Of a stretch of 64,000 nucleotides of DNA, positions 35,598 through 44,732 are shown in pieces. The notes under the pieces were generated by a model that was not told the DNA's origin, ran no database searches, and saw only the letters and a program-made list of their open reading frames with translations. This DNA is from Bradyrhizobium sp. ORS 278. GTDB taxonomy: Bacteria; Pseudomonadota; Alphaproteobacteria; Rhizobiales; Xanthobacteraceae. Made by a program: the position numbers and the translations under genes. Where the stretch lies: contig NC_009445.1 in NCBI RefSeq assembly GCF_000026145.1, forward strand, positions 2,480,001 through 2,544,000. Direction: 5' to 3'. Every line of letters begins with the position of its first letter. Position 1 is the first letter of the stretch.

Positions 35598-36920
35598 GTG
35601 AACGTCCAGGCTCCCTTCTTCCACACCGGCGCGACCGTCGCTTATGGCGGCCAGGAGTCGCGCAGCCCGCTGTCGTTCCGCTGGTACGACAAGGATCGCG
35701 TCATCCGCGGCAAGCGCATGGAGGACCATCTGCGCTTCGCCGTCTGCTACTGGCATTCGTTCTGCTGGCCGGGCAGCGATCCGTTCGGCGGCGAAACCTT
35801 CCTGCGGCCGTGGCAGCATGGCAACGACGCGCTCGCGATGGCGCGCGCCAAGGCCGATGTCGCGTTCGAGCTGTTCCGCCTGCTCGACGTGCCGTTCTTC
35901 ACCTTCCACGACGTCGATGCCGCGCCGGAAGGCGCAACGCTGAAGGAGTCGGTGGCCAACCTCAACGCCATCGCCGACCTGTTCGAGCAGAAGATGGACT
36001 CCGCCAAGGTGCGGCTGCTGTGGGGCACCGCGAATCTGTTCTCGCACCGCCGCTACATGGCGGGCGCGGCGACCAACCCCGATCCCGACGTCTTCACCTA
36101 TGCCGCCGGCCAGGTGCGCGCCGCGCTCGAGGTGACGCATCGGCTCGGCGGCGCCAACTACGTGCTGTGGGGCGGCCGCGAGGGCTACGAGACCCTGCTC
36201 AACACCGACATGAAGCGCGAGCTCGACCAGCTCGGCCGCTTCGTCGCGATGGTGGTCGAGCACAAGCACAAGATCGGCTTCAAGGGCCCGCTGCTGATCG
36301 AGCCGAAGCCGAAGGAGCCGACCAAGCATCAGTATGATTTCGACGTCGCGACCTGCTATGGCTTCCTGAAACGCTACGACCTGCTCGCCGACGTCAAGCT
36401 CAACATCGAGCAGAACCATGCCATCCTGGCCGGCCACTCGTTCCAGCACGAGATCGCGCTGGCGCAGGCGCTCGGCGTGTTCGGCTCTGTTGACATCAAC
36501 CGCGGCGACGATCTGCTGGGCTGGGACACCGACCAGTTCGCGATGAATGTGCCGGAGCTGGCGCTGGTGTTCCACGACATCCTGAGAGGCGGCGGCTTCA
36601 CCACGGGCGGGCTGAACTTCGACGCCAAGATCCGCCGGCAGTCGATCGATCCGGACGATCTGCTGCACGCCCATGTCGGCTCGATGGATGCGTGCGCGCG
36701 GGCGCTGATCGCGGCCGACGAGATGCTCACCGACAGCGCGCTGACGGCGCCGCTCGCGCAGCGCTATGCCGGCTGGGACGGCGAGGAGGGACAGTCGATC
36801 CTCGCCGGGCGCCGCTCGCTCGCCGAACTCGCCGATCGCGCCGTCAACACCAGCCTCGATCCGCAGCCGCGCTCCGGCCGGCAGGAATATCTTGAAAGCG
36901 TGGTGAACCGCTATGTCTGA
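35598..36920 (+). CDS. xylA: Xylose isomerase
   Basis: The 440-residue class II enzyme converts D-xylose to D-xylulose with divalent metals. It has [15 protein letters not shown] (catalytic His), [36 protein letters not shown] with metal ligands, and the second-site [12 protein letters not shown] segment. Length matches the class II enzymes. It starts at GTG and its end overlaps the next gene by 8 nt. Confidence 0.95.
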   Translation: MNVQAPFFHTGATVAYGGQESRSPLSFRWYDKDRVIRGKRMEDHLRFAVCYWHSFCWPGSDPFGGETFLRPWQHGNDALAMARAKADVAFELFRLLDVPFFTFHDVDAAPEGATLKESVANLNAIADLFEQKMDSAKVRLLWGTANLFSHRRYMAGAATNPDPDVFTYAAGQVRAALEVTHRLGGANYVLWGGREGYETLLNTDMKRELDQLGRFVAMVVEHKHKIGFKGPLLIEPKPKEPTKHQYDFDVATCYGFLKRYDLLADVKLNIEQNHAILAGHSFQHEIALAQALGVFGSVDINRGDDLLGWDTDQFAMNVPELALVFHDILRGGGFTTGGLNFDAKIRRQSIDPDDLLHAHVGSMDACARALIAADEMLTDSALTAPLAQRYAGWDGEEGQSILAGRRSLAELADRAVNTSLDPQPRSGRQEYLESVVNRYV

Positions 36921-37719
36921 CGACAGCAGCCTGCATCAACCGACGGGCGCGGCTGGTGCCGCCGCAATGGCCGCGACCTCACCGGTCCTTGAGCTCAAGG
37001 GCATCGGAAAGCAGTTCGGCGCAATCCGCGCCCTGCACGCGGTCGATCTCTCGATCAGTCCCGGTGAGGTCGTCGGCCTGATGGGCGACAATGGCGCCGG
37101 CAAGTCGACCCTGGTGCGCATCATCGCCGGCAACTTCCCGCCGAGCCAGGGCACGATCAACTTCGACGGACGCGAGGTGCATTTCCATCGCCCGATGGAT
37201 TCGCGCAGCGTCGGCATCGAGGTCGTCTATCAGGACCTCGCGCTTGCCAACAATCTCACTGCCGCGGCCAACGTCTTCCTCGGCCGCGAGCTGAAGCGCA
37301 GCGTTGGTCCGCTCAAGCTGCTCGATCACAAGGGGATGGAGGCGCGCGCGCTGGAATTGTTCCGCGAGCTGCGCTCGGAGACGCGGCCGCACGATCTCGT
37401 CAAGGACATGTCGGGCGGCCAGCGCCAGGCGGTGGCGATCGCGCGCACGCGCCTCTCGAACGCCAAGCTGGTGATGATGGACGAGCCGACCGCAGCGATC
37501 TCGGTGCGCCAGGTCGAGCAGGTGCTGAGCCTGATCCATCGCCTGAAGGAGCAGGGCATCGCCGTGATCCTGATCTCGCACCGCATGCCCGACATCTTCG
37601 CAGTCTGCGACCGCGTCGTGGTGATGCGGCGCGGCGAGAAGAGGGCCGACAAGCCGGTCGGCGAGACCAGTCCCGAGGAAGTCACCGCGCTGATCACCGG
37701 CGCCAAGGAGGCGGCGTGA
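36913..37719 (+). CDS. Sugar ABC transporter ATPase (single-domain, FrcA type)
   Basis: The 268-residue protein has Walker [10 protein letters not shown], the signature SGGQRQAVA, Walker [11 protein letters not shown] and the H-loop ILISHRM. Classical XylG/RbsA proteins carry two such domains in about 500 residues. A single domain resembles FrcA of the rhizobial fructose transporter, so a homodimer is expected. It overlaps xylA and is followed immediately by the permease. Xylose as substrate is inferred from the operon. Confidence 0.9.
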   Translation: MSDDSSLHQPTGAAGAAAMAATSPVLELKGIGKQFGAIRALHAVDLSISPGEVVGLMGDNGAGKSTLVRIIAGNFPPSQGTINFDGREVHFHRPMDSRSVGIEVVYQDLALANNLTAAANVFLGRELKRSVGPLKLLDHKGMEARALELFRELRSETRPHDLVKDMSGGQRQAVAIARTRLSNAKLVMMDEPTAAISVRQVEQVLSLIHRLKEQGIAVILISHRMPDIFAVCDRVVVMRRGEKRADKPVGETSPEEVTALITGAKEAA

Positions 37720-38816
37720 TGTCCGTTCCATCCGAGACCAGCCCCGCGAGCCCCGACGTCACCTTCACCAATGTCGGCGCCGCACGCTGGTGGCACCGCG
37801 GCGTGTTCGCCTCGCAGACCGCCTATGTGACGCTGGCGCTGGTCGCGCTCATCATCGTGATGAGCTTCGCCAGCCCTTATTTCCTCACCGAAGGCAACCT
37901 GCAGAACGTCGCCAAGAACTTCTCCTTCATCGCGATCGCGACGCTCGGCATCACCTTCGTCATCATCACCGGGGGCATCGACCTGTCGGTCGGCTCGATG
38001 ATGTGCCTCGCCGCGATGATCACCTCGATGGTGATGGTGACGCTGTCGACGCCCGGCACGCCGCTGGCCGCGCTGTTCGTGCATCTCGCCGCCGACGGCA
38101 AGACCGTGGTCGCCAACGTGCCCGGGCTTATCCTGCTGGTGTCGGTGCTGGCAGGGCTTGCCGTGTCGGTGCTGGTCGGCCTCATCAACGGGATGTGCAT
38201 CGCCATTCTCGGCCTGTCGCCGTTTGTGACCACGCTCGGCATGCTCTCGATCGTGCGCGGCCTCTGCTACGTCATCTCCAACGGCCGCGGCAGCTTTCCC
38301 GGCGGTCCGGATGCCGACTATTTCTATGCGCTGACCTCGGGCGACGTCTATGGCGTGCCGGCGCCGTTCATCTACCTGATGGTGCTGGCGCTGGCGATGG
38401 CGCTGGTTCTGCATCACAGCGCGTTCGGCCGCCACGTCTTCGCGATCGGCGGCAACGAGAAGGCGGCCGAGCTGACCGGCATCTCGGTGACGCGGGTCAA
38501 GATCGAGGTCTATGTGATCGGCGCGGTGGCTGCGGGGCTGCAGGGCATCATCATCTCCGGCTGGCTGGGCTCGGCGCCGGCCAACATGGCGACGTCCTAC
38601 GAGCTCAACGTGATCGCCGCCGCCGTGATCGGCGGTGCCAATCTCGCCGGCGGTCTCGGCGGTCCGCTCGGCGCCATCGTCGGCTGCGTGCTGCTCGAGG
38701 TGATCAGGAACGGGCTGGTGCTGGCGCAGGTCAATTCGTACTGGCAGCAGACGCTGGTCGGCGTGATCATCATCGCCGCCGTACTGGTCGATCGCATCCG
38801 CTCGCGGCTGCTGTAG
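37719..38816 (+). CDS. Sugar ABC transporter permease (XylH/FrcC type)
   Basis: The 365-residue membrane protein has about ten hydrophobic segments and the ribose/xylose permease pattern: TLGITFVIITGGIDLSVGSM, then LINGMCIAILGLSPFVTTLG, AIGGNEKAAELTGI and NVIAAAVIGGANLAGGLGG. The ATG overlaps the ATPase stop (TGATG), implying translational coupling; an in-frame GTG one codon upstream is less likely. An insertion between helices (around PGTPLAALFVHLAADGKTVV) is longer than in E. coli XylH. Confidence 0.9.
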   Translation: MSVPSETSPASPDVTFTNVGAARWWHRGVFASQTAYVTLALVALIIVMSFASPYFLTEGNLQNVAKNFSFIAIATLGITFVIITGGIDLSVGSMMCLAAMITSMVMVTLSTPGTPLAALFVHLAADGKTVVANVPGLILLVSVLAGLAVSVLVGLINGMCIAILGLSPFVTTLGMLSIVRGLCYVISNGRGSFPGGPDADYFYALTSGDVYGVPAPFIYLMVLALAMALVLHHSAFGRHVFAIGGNEKAAELTGISVTRVKIEVYVIGAVAAGLQGIIISGWLGSAPANMATSYELNVIAAAVIGGANLAGGLGGPLGAIVGCVLLEVIRNGLVLAQVNSYWQQTLVGVIIIAAVLVDRIRSRLL

Positions 38817-38909
38817 TCAAATGAGGATACTGGCCGGGATGAGACTGATCACGTCTATCCGCACCCGGCACAGACAATCATCATGGATAGACGATGAGGA
38901 GGGAAACCC

Positions 38910-39845
38910 ATGAAGAAGATCGTTCTTGCGGTCGCATCGCTCGCGCTCCTGATGGGCTCGGCGCAGGCCGAGACCAAGTACCGTTTTGCCGTCGTGCCTA
39001 AGGCGATGAACAATCCGTTCTTCGACGTCGCGCGCGACGGCTGCATGAAGCGGGCCAAGGAGCTCGGCAATGTCGAGTGCATCTACAAGGGGCCGATCGA
39101 GCACGAGCCGGCCACCCAGGCGCAGATCATCCAGGACTTCATCACCCAGAAGGTCGACGGCCTCGCGATCTCGGTCGCCGACGTCGCGGCGATGACCAAG
39201 TCGATCGACGCGGCGACCGCGGCCGGCATCCCCGTCATCACCTTCGACGCTGACGCCCCGGGCTCCAAGCGCCTCGCTTATATCGGCACCAACAACAAGG
39301 ATTTCGGCCTCGCGCTCGGCAAGCAGCTGCGCGAGCTGCGGCCTGACGGCGGCAAATACGCCATGGTGTCGGGCGGCCCGGGCGCCAAGAACCTGGCCGA
39401 GCGCGTCGAGGGCGTGCGCGAGGCGCTCAAGGGCTCGAAGTGGACCGAAGTGGCGGGCTCGCCGACCTTCTGCAACGACGATTCCGCACTCGCCGTGCAG
39501 CAGATGACTGACCTGCGCACCGCCACGCCGGACCTCGGCGCGATCGTCCCGGTCGGCGGCTGGCCGATGTTCGCGCCCGAGGGCTACAAGGCGTTCGTCA
39601 ACAAGAACAAGAAGGACATCGACGCCGGCAAGCTCACGCTGGTGGTCGCCGATACGCTGAAGATGCAGCTCGAGTTGCTGCGCGACGGCTATTCCAACGC
39701 GCTGACCGGCCAGCGTCCGTTCGAGATGGGCGAGAAGTCGATGGACGCGCTGCTGGCGATCAAGAAGGGCGAGAAGGTGCCGGAGGTGATCTACACCGGC
39801 CTCGACCTCGTCACCAAGGACAACGTCGCCAAGCTCTTGAACTAA
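38910..39845 (+). CDS. Sugar ABC transporter substrate-binding protein
   Basis: The 311-residue protein has a signal peptide (MKKIVLAVASLALLMGSAQA) and a type I periplasmic sugar-binding fold (FAVVPKAMNNPFFDVARDG, FITQKVDGLAISVAD, GIPVITFDADAPGS). This places it with ribose/xylose/fructose-binding proteins. It follows the permease by 93 nt, is preceded by GAGGAGGGAAACCC, and is followed by a strong terminator, so it ends the xylose operon. Confidence 0.9.
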   Translation: MKKIVLAVASLALLMGSAQAETKYRFAVVPKAMNNPFFDVARDGCMKRAKELGNVECIYKGPIEHEPATQAQIIQDFITQKVDGLAISVADVAAMTKSIDAATAAGIPVITFDADAPGSKRLAYIGTNNKDFGLALGKQLRELRPDGGKYAMVSGGPGAKNLAERVEGVREALKGSKWTEVAGSPTFCNDDSALAVQQMTDLRTATPDLGAIVPVGGWPMFAPEGYKAFVNKNKKDIDAGKLTLVVADTLKMQLELLRDGYSNALTGQRPFEMGEKSMDALLAIKKGEKVPEVIYTGLDLVTKDNVAKLLN

Positions 39846-39869
39846 TACGGTTCCTCCCGGGGAAAACCT

Positions 39870-39915
39870 GGCGGTCCGGCACCCGGCTTCGGCCGGCGGC
39901 CGGGCCGCCCTTTTT
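39870..39915 (+). terminator. Rho-independent terminator of the xylose operon
   Basis: GGCGGTCCGG and CCGGGCCGCC form a GC-rich stem with an inner CCGGC/GCCGG extension, followed by TTTTT (39911-39915), 24 nt after the stop of the binding-protein gene. The stem has one G-T pair and is otherwise complete. Confidence 0.8.
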
Positions 39916-40011
39916 GTGTGCCGCAGACGCCTGCCGCATCGGGCGCTCGGCGAAGCCAGGTATGATTGCGCCACTCCGTGCCGTAGATCACGCCGCCAAC
40001 CGCCTCCACAC

Positions 40012-40114
40012 CTGTCATCGTCCGCGCAGGCGGACGATCCAGTATTCGGAGGCGCCCGTGATCGATCGAGAGCCCGCGGCGTACTGGATCATCCGCCTGC
40101 GCGGATGATGACAG
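40012..40114. repeat. Palindromic repeat family E
   Basis: CTGTCATCGTCCGCGCAGGC at the left is answered by GCCTGCGCGGATGATGACAG at the right, with inner GATCCAGTA/TACTGGATC arms. It fills the gap between the xylose operon and the MarR-GNAT gene. Confidence 0.8.
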
Positions 40115-40160
40115 CGTTGGTGAAGGCGCGCCGCATGCCTCAAGTTGACAAGGAATGATG

Positions 40161-40176
40161 TCTGACCTAAGTCAGA
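40161..40176. promoter_or_regulatory. Operator-like palindrome before the MarR-GNAT gene
   Basis: TCTGAC and GTCAGA flank a CTAA centre and end 4 bp before the start codon. A TTGACA hexamer at 40145-40150 lies just upstream, so a bound repressor would block the promoter. Autoregulation by the MarR domain is a natural guess. Confidence 0.45.
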
Positions 40177-40180
40177 TATC

Positions 40181-41056
40181 ATGCTCGATCCCGTCGCTCG
40201 CGTCCGCCGCTTCAACCGCGCCGTCACCTCGGAGGTCGGCGCGCTCGATACGTCGTTCCTCGGCCGAGGCCGGCCGCTCGGCGCGGCGCGCGTGCTCAAT
40301 GCGATCGGCCATGGCCGCAGCGACGTGGCGGAGTTGCGCGACTATCTCGCGCTCGATTCCGGACTGATGAGCCGCTTCCTGCGCGGCCTCGAGGACGAGG
40401 GGCTGATCACGACGAAGCCGCATCCCGACGATGCGCGCCGCCGCAGCGCGAAGCTCACCGCCGCCGGCCGGCGCGAGTTCGAGGCCTATGAGACGCTCTC
40501 CAATGCGCAGGCCTCCGCGATGCTCGCGCGCTCCAGCCAGCGCGAGGCACTGCTCGCGGCGATGGACATGGTCGCTGCCGCGCTCGGTCGCGACCGCATC
40601 CGCATCGACGAGGTCGATCCGCGCGGCGATCCCGCGCGCTATTGCCTCGGCGAGTACTACGCCGAGCTGTCGCGCCGTTTCGCGCGCGGTTTTGACGTCG
40701 CGCTGTCGCGCGATCCCGACGCACTGGACATGATGGCGCCGCGCGGCGCCTTCTTCGTCGCGCTGTCCGACGGCCTGCCGCTCGGCTGCGTCGGGCTGAA
40801 GGGCTCGGGCGGCGCGGTCGCCGAGATCAAGCGCCTCTGGGTCGCCCCGGCCGCCCGCGGCCTCGGCCTCGGCAGGCGCCTGATGGACGCAGCCGAAACG
40901 GCCGCGCGAAGCCTGTCGATCACGACGCTGCGGCTCGACACCAACAGCGCGCTCGGCGAGGCGCAGCAGCTCTATCGCGCCACCGGATGGACCGAGATCG
41001 ACCGCTTCAACGACGATCCCTATCCGGACCTGTTCTTCGAGAAGCGTCTATCATGA
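40181..41056 (+). CDS. MarR-GNAT fusion (HTH regulator with N-acetyltransferase)
   Basis: The 291-residue protein joins an N-terminal MarR winged helix (residues 1-140; LGAARVLNAIGHGRSDVAEL, DSGLMSRFLRGLEDEGLITT, PDDARRRSAKLTAAGRREF) to a C-terminal GNAT domain (acetyl-CoA loop VAPAARGLGLGRRLMDAAE, then LRLDTNSALGEAQQLYRATGW). This fusion is known and widespread; its acetyl acceptor is generally unknown. No Shine-Dalgarno sequence precedes the ATG, so a leaderless mRNA is possible. The converging fabA-like gene ends 12 nt away. Confidence 0.9.
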   Translation: MLDPVARVRRFNRAVTSEVGALDTSFLGRGRPLGAARVLNAIGHGRSDVAELRDYLALDSGLMSRFLRGLEDEGLITTKPHPDDARRRSAKLTAAGRREFEAYETLSNAQASAMLARSSQREALLAAMDMVAAALGRDRIRIDEVDPRGDPARYCLGEYYAELSRRFARGFDVALSRDPDALDMMAPRGAFFVALSDGLPLGCVGLKGSGGAVAEIKRLWVAPAARGLGLGRRLMDAAETAARSLSITTLRLDTNSALGEAQQLYRATGWTEIDRFNDDPYPDLFFEKRLS

Positions 41057-41068
41057 CAGCATCGATTG

Positions 41069-41593
41069 TCATGCTGTCGTCAGCGCCACCTTCATGTCCC
41101 GCGCTTCATAGACGCAGCGGTCGTCCGCGAGCACGCGTCCATCAGCGAGGCCGAGCACGAGGCGGCCGCGGCGGACCTGGCGCATGTCGACCTCATAGCG
41201 CACGCAACTCACCTCCGGCGTGATCTCGCCGCGAAAGCTCACCTCGCCGACACCGGTGGCGCGGCCCTTGCCGGGCGAGCCCGACCAGCCGAGCCAATAG
41301 CCCACCATCTGCCACATCGCGTCGAGGCCGAGACAGCCCGGCATCACGGGATCGCCGCGGAACAGGCAGTCGAAGAACCAGAGCTTCGGCGTGATGTCCA
41401 ACTCGGCGACGATGCGCCCCTTGCCATAGCGGCCGCCGTCCAGGCTCAATTCGGTGATTCGGTCCATCATCAGCATCGGCGGCGCCGGCAGCTGCGCGTT
41501 GCCCGGCCCGAAATAGCCGCCCTCACTGGAGCGAAGCAGATCCTGCTTGCTGTAGGACGATTGCGGCACGTGAAAGTCGCGGGGATCGGGCAA
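41069..41593 (-). CDS. FabA-like 3-hydroxyacyl-ACP dehydratase with catalytic His replaced
   Basis: The 174-residue protein aligns end to end with FabA. It has APPMLMMDRITELS, LWFFDCLFRGDPVMPGCLGL, DAMWQMVGYWLGW, GVGEVSFRGEITP and RRGRLVLGLADGRVL. FabA dehydrates 3-hydroxydecanoyl-ACP and isomerises the product using a His-Asp pair. The aspartate (Asp91, in CLGLDAMW) is present, but the residue 14 before it, always His in FabA (FFxCHF), is Leu77 here, encoded by CTG. The usual fabB/fabI partners are not adjacent. It is therefore probably a diverged paralogue without normal dehydratase activity, or a decaying copy. Confidence 0.88.
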   Translation of the reverse strand: MPDPRDFHVPQSSYSKQDLLRSSEGGYFGPGNAQLPAPPMLMMDRITELSLDGGRYGKGRIVAELDITPKLWFFDCLFRGDPVMPGCLGLDAMWQMVGYWLGWSGSPGKGRATGVGEVSFRGEITPEVSCVRYEVDMRQVRRGRLVLGLADGRVLADDRCVYEARDMKVALTTA

Positions 41594-42031
41594 GGCATCA
41601 TCTCCGGTTCTGCCATCGGCGGCGGTTCCGCGGCTAAAGGATGGGAGTGCAGTGCCGATGCTTCAAGCGACCGCAGCGAAATAGCTGAGCGTGTGACAGT
41701 GTCGGGATTCGTGAGCGATCCGGTCATCGCCTGTTGCGCTTGCCGCGGCCGATCAAAATGCAGATCGCCTTAGCCAAGCCCGGGCTTCGCGTCAGTTGGC
41801 TTTGAACCGGCGGCCGATGAGCGAGCGTCTCACACGAACGCGCCGCGCTCCGGACCAGCGGACCTCCGCGGCCGGATCGGCGTTAATGGCTCGGCAACGG
41901 CTTGATGAACGGAATGGGCGGGTGGGCGAATCGAGAGAAGGGGCGACGACGTCGCGTCATGCCGTGTTCCAGAATTCGACACATTCACGGCCCGACGCGC
42001 GTTGCAGCGCTGGTGAGATTTCGCCTCACTT
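41594..42031. other. Non-coding gap, no recognised feature
   Basis: About 440 bp between the fabA-like gene and the transpeptidase promoter, of ordinary composition. A short AAGCCCGGGCTT palindrome at about 41776-41787 is the only structure noticed. Short open frames here look like chance. Confidence 0.5.
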
Positions 42032-42059
42032 CACCCCAACACATGTTCGAGCTTATAAA
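42032..42059 (+). promoter_or_regulatory. Candidate promoter of the L,D-transpeptidase gene
   Basis: TTCACC (42032-42037), a 16-nt spacer and TATAAA (42054-42059) lie 30 bp before the chosen start. An in-frame ATG at 42059 overlaps the -10, which argues against that earlier start. Confidence 0.4.
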
Positions 42060-42088
42060 TGCCCGGGCACGGCTCGCGCAGGGCGCAG

Positions 42089-43657
42089 ATGAACAGCATT
42101 GAATCGGGATACGGCATGCCGACACGATCGACGGGAGCTCGGGCCATCGCAGCGCTGCAGGGGCGGGGAGCAGCCATGTTGGCCGTTGCGGCCGTCATGA
42201 CATGGGCTCTGCCCGCAACCGGTGCCAGCGCGCGGCAGGCGCGGCCCGCCCCGGTCACCGAGGCGACGGCGCCGCGCGCGCATGGCGATCCGATCATGGC
42301 GATCGTATCGATCAAGACCCAGAAGGTCACCTTCTATGATTCCGAGGGGTGGATCTGGCGCGCGCCGGTTTCGACGGGCGTGTCCGGCCGTGAGACGCCG
42401 GCCGGCGTGTTCGCGATCATCGAGAAGGACAAGGACCACCATTCGACGCTCTATGACGATGCCTGGATGCCGAACATGCAGCGCATCACCTGGAACGGCG
42501 TCGCGCTGCATGGCGGACCGCTGCCGGGCTACGCCGCCTCGCATGGCTGCGTCCGCATGCCCTATGGCTTTGCCGAGAAGCTGTTCGATCGTACCTGGAT
42601 CGGCATGCGCGTGATCATCGCGCCCGGCGATCCCGTCCCGGTGGAGTTTTCGCATCCTGCCTTGTTCAATCCGAGTGCGGAGGCACTGGCCGCCGCGCCG
42701 TCGCGGGCCGCGACCTTGGGCCGCGAGGCCGAGGACGCCGCCAGGATCGCCGACGAGGCGAAGACGGCCGCCGCCGCGGCCGAGCGCGACGCCAAATCGC
42801 TCAAGGCCGCGCTGCGCAAGCTGGAGCAGGCCAAGGCCAGGGCCGAGGCCGAGTTGAAATCCGCCGACAAGAAGCTCGCCGCCGCCAAGACCGACCAGGC
42901 GAAGGCTCAGGCCGAGGAGGCGAGGCAGAAGGCCGACACCAAGGCGACCGAGGCGGCGGCGCAGTTCGAGACCGCCAAGACGGATACGGCAGCCAAGCTC
43001 GCCGCCGCAGCGACGACGAAGGACGCCGCAAAGGCGGCGGCGGCGAAGAAGTCCGAGACCAGCAAGGCGGCCACCGAGGCGAAGCTCGCCGGCGAGCCGG
43101 TCTCGGTCTACATCAGCCGCTCGACACAGATGCTCTATGTCCGCCGCAACACCCACAAGCCGGCGCCCGACGGCGGCGGCGAGGTGTTCGATACCTCGAT
43201 CGAGTCGCCGGTCACGATCCGCGATCCCGACCGGCCGCTCGGCACGCACATCTTCACCGCGGTGGCGCAGAATGGCGCGGGGCTGCGCTGGACCGCCGTC
43301 ACCATCGACGACGGCGACGACGCCAAGGATGCGCTCGACCGCATCACCATTCCAAAGGATGTGCTCGCCCGGATCGCGCCGACGGCGGTGCCGCGCTCGT
43401 CGATCATCGTCTCCGACGAGCCGCTGTCGAGCGAGACCAATTATCGCACGGAGTTCGTGGCGGTGCTGAGCAATCAGCCGCAAGGCGGCTTCGTCACGCG
43501 ACGGCCGACGACCAATGTCGATATGGCGAGCGATGACGGATCCGATGAGGGGTTCGGCAATTTCTTCCAGCGCAGCTGGGACGGCCAGCCCATGGCGCCG
43601 TCGCGCCGCCGCGGCCCGCCGGTCTACTACCGGCCGGTGCAGCCGAGCTGGTGGTAG
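42089..43657 (+). CDS. L,D-transpeptidase (YkuD) with coiled coil and second YkuD-like domain
   Basis: The 522-residue envelope protein has a hydrophobic N-terminal segment (about residues 31-46), then a YkuD domain with the catalytic HGGPLPGYAASHGCVRMP (His141, His152, Cys154). A Lys/Ala/Glu-rich coiled coil spans about residues 205-335. The C-terminal domain starts VYISRSTQMLYVRRNT and resembles a YkuD fold but lacks a catalytic cysteine. YkuD enzymes cross-link peptidoglycan or attach proteins to it. A proline/arginine-rich tail ends the protein. The start is not certain (42059 and 42116 are alternatives). Confidence 0.85.
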   Translation: MNSIESGYGMPTRSTGARAIAALQGRGAAMLAVAAVMTWALPATGASARQARPAPVTEATAPRAHGDPIMAIVSIKTQKVTFYDSEGWIWRAPVSTGVSGRETPAGVFAIIEKDKDHHSTLYDDAWMPNMQRITWNGVALHGGPLPGYAASHGCVRMPYGFAEKLFDRTWIGMRVIIAPGDPVPVEFSHPALFNPSAEALAAAPSRAATLGREAEDAARIADEAKTAAAAAERDAKSLKAALRKLEQAKARAEAELKSADKKLAAAKTDQAKAQAEEARQKADTKATEAAAQFETAKTDTAAKLAAAATTKDAAKAAAAKKSETSKAATEAKLAGEPVSVYISRSTQMLYVRRNTHKPAPDGGGEVFDTSIESPVTIRDPDRPLGTHIFTAVAQNGAGLRWTAVTIDDGDDAKDALDRITIPKDVLARIAPTAVPRSSIIVSDEPLSSETNYRTEFVAVLSNQPQGGFVTRRPTTNVDMASDDGSDEGFGNFFQRSWDGQPMAPSRRRGPPVYYRPVQPSWW

Positions 43658-43675
43658 CCAGCCGGGCCGGTGCGT

Positions 43676-43698
43676 GACCGCGCGCGGGGCGCGCGGTC
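43676..43698. terminator. Bidirectional hairpin between converging genes
   Basis: GACCGCGCGC and GCGCGCGGTC are perfect 10-bp arms around a GGG loop, 18 nt after the transpeptidase stop and 27 nt before the end of the coiled-coil gene. T-runs are weak on both sides. Confidence 0.55.
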
Positions 43699-43725
43699 GA
43701 TCTCATTTCGGTCGTTCAAGCAGGC

Positions 43726-44403
43726 TCAGTTGCGTCCGGCCGGCACCACGCCGGGCCACTGCATCGCGAACGGCTGCACGGTCTGCGGCTCGGCTTCGGA
43801 TGCGCGGGCGATGCGGCGGACACGATGCTTGTGCGGGCGGCTGATCGAGCTCGTTGCGTCGCGCGCGGTCTCGATGCGGGCGACCTGCTGGCGGATCTCG
43901 CCGGTGGTGGAGCGCAGCTGATCGATGCCGATCTCATTGGTCGCCGCGGCCGCGCGCAGCCCGCTCAGCTCAGCCGAGGTGTCTTCCTGGGCGGTGCGCA
44001 GGCGGATGGCCTGCCGCTTCAATAGCGCGATGTCGGACTCGATCCGGTCGGCCACGTCGCGACGGCGCGTTTCGCTCTCGTCGGCGGCGGTGCGCAAGGT
44101 CGCAAGGCCAGTCTCCGCACTGGTCAGGCTGGCGCGCAGCTGGATCAGCTCGCCGGACGTGTCGTTCTGGCGCTCGCGGAGCCGCGCGGTTTCCGTCTTG
44201 AGCTGGTTGAGCTCAGAGGTCAGTGCGGCGACGCGGGTCTCGAGCGAAGGCGAACGCTCCATCGAGAACGACAGGCTCTGGGCGCCGCCGCCGCTCCACC
44301 AGATCACGCCGGCGCTCGCGGCGAGCGCCAGGCTCATGGCGATACGGAGGGAGGCCGTGCCGCTCTTCGGCGGGACGTCCGGCGTCTTGGTGGATTTGTG
44401 CAT
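43726..44403 (-). CDS. Membrane-anchored coiled-coil protein
   Basis: The 225-residue protein has a short cytoplasmic tail, one membrane segment at about residues 19-36 (LRIAMSLALAASAGVIWW), and then a long coiled coil at about residues 50-185 with regular heptads (ALTSELNQLKTETARLRERQ and similar). A basic, proline-containing C-terminus follows (RPHKHRVRRIARASE). Overall it looks like a periplasmic scaffold or tether. No family is recognised. It is a single-gene unit converging on the transpeptidase. Confidence 0.65.
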   Translation of the reverse strand: MHKSTKTPDVPPKSGTASLRIAMSLALAASAGVIWWSGGGAQSLSFSMERSPSLETRVAALTSELNQLKTETARLRERQNDTSGELIQLRASLTSAETGLATLRTAADESETRRRDVADRIESDIALLKRQAIRLRTAQEDTSAELSGLRAAAATNEIGIDQLRSTTGEIRQQVARIETARDATSSISRPHKHRVRRIARASEAEPQTVQPFAMQWPGVVPAGRN

Positions 44404-44732
44404 CGGCGGGTCTCCGAGATTCGATTGAGACCATTATGACCATATTAAGGTTGCTAATGTTCTAAGCGCGCCGCGTCCGCGCGACATTCGAGCCACGTAG
44501 ATTTGCGGGGCGAGCGTGCGACGGCATCGGCGCTGAACTACAAAGCGGGCCGCTTCAAGGTGCTGTCGTTCTTGATTGCATCTGAAGGTTGTCGATCGGA
44601 ATGGCGTCGTAGGCTGCGGCTCTCCGGCTCTCCTCACTGTGTCTTGCGAGACGAGGCTGCTCTTCGCATGCGCGCCTCACCCTCCGGAAAAGCACTTCGC
44701 ACGCTACGCCGATCATGATCTAAATCGCAGCC
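44404..44732. other. Divergent intergenic region
   Basis: About 330 bp between the coiled-coil gene and the thioesterase gene. An AT-rich stretch (about 44432-44463, ATTATGACCATATTAAGG type) probably holds the leftward promoter. No palindrome or RNA structure stood out. Confidence 0.4.
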
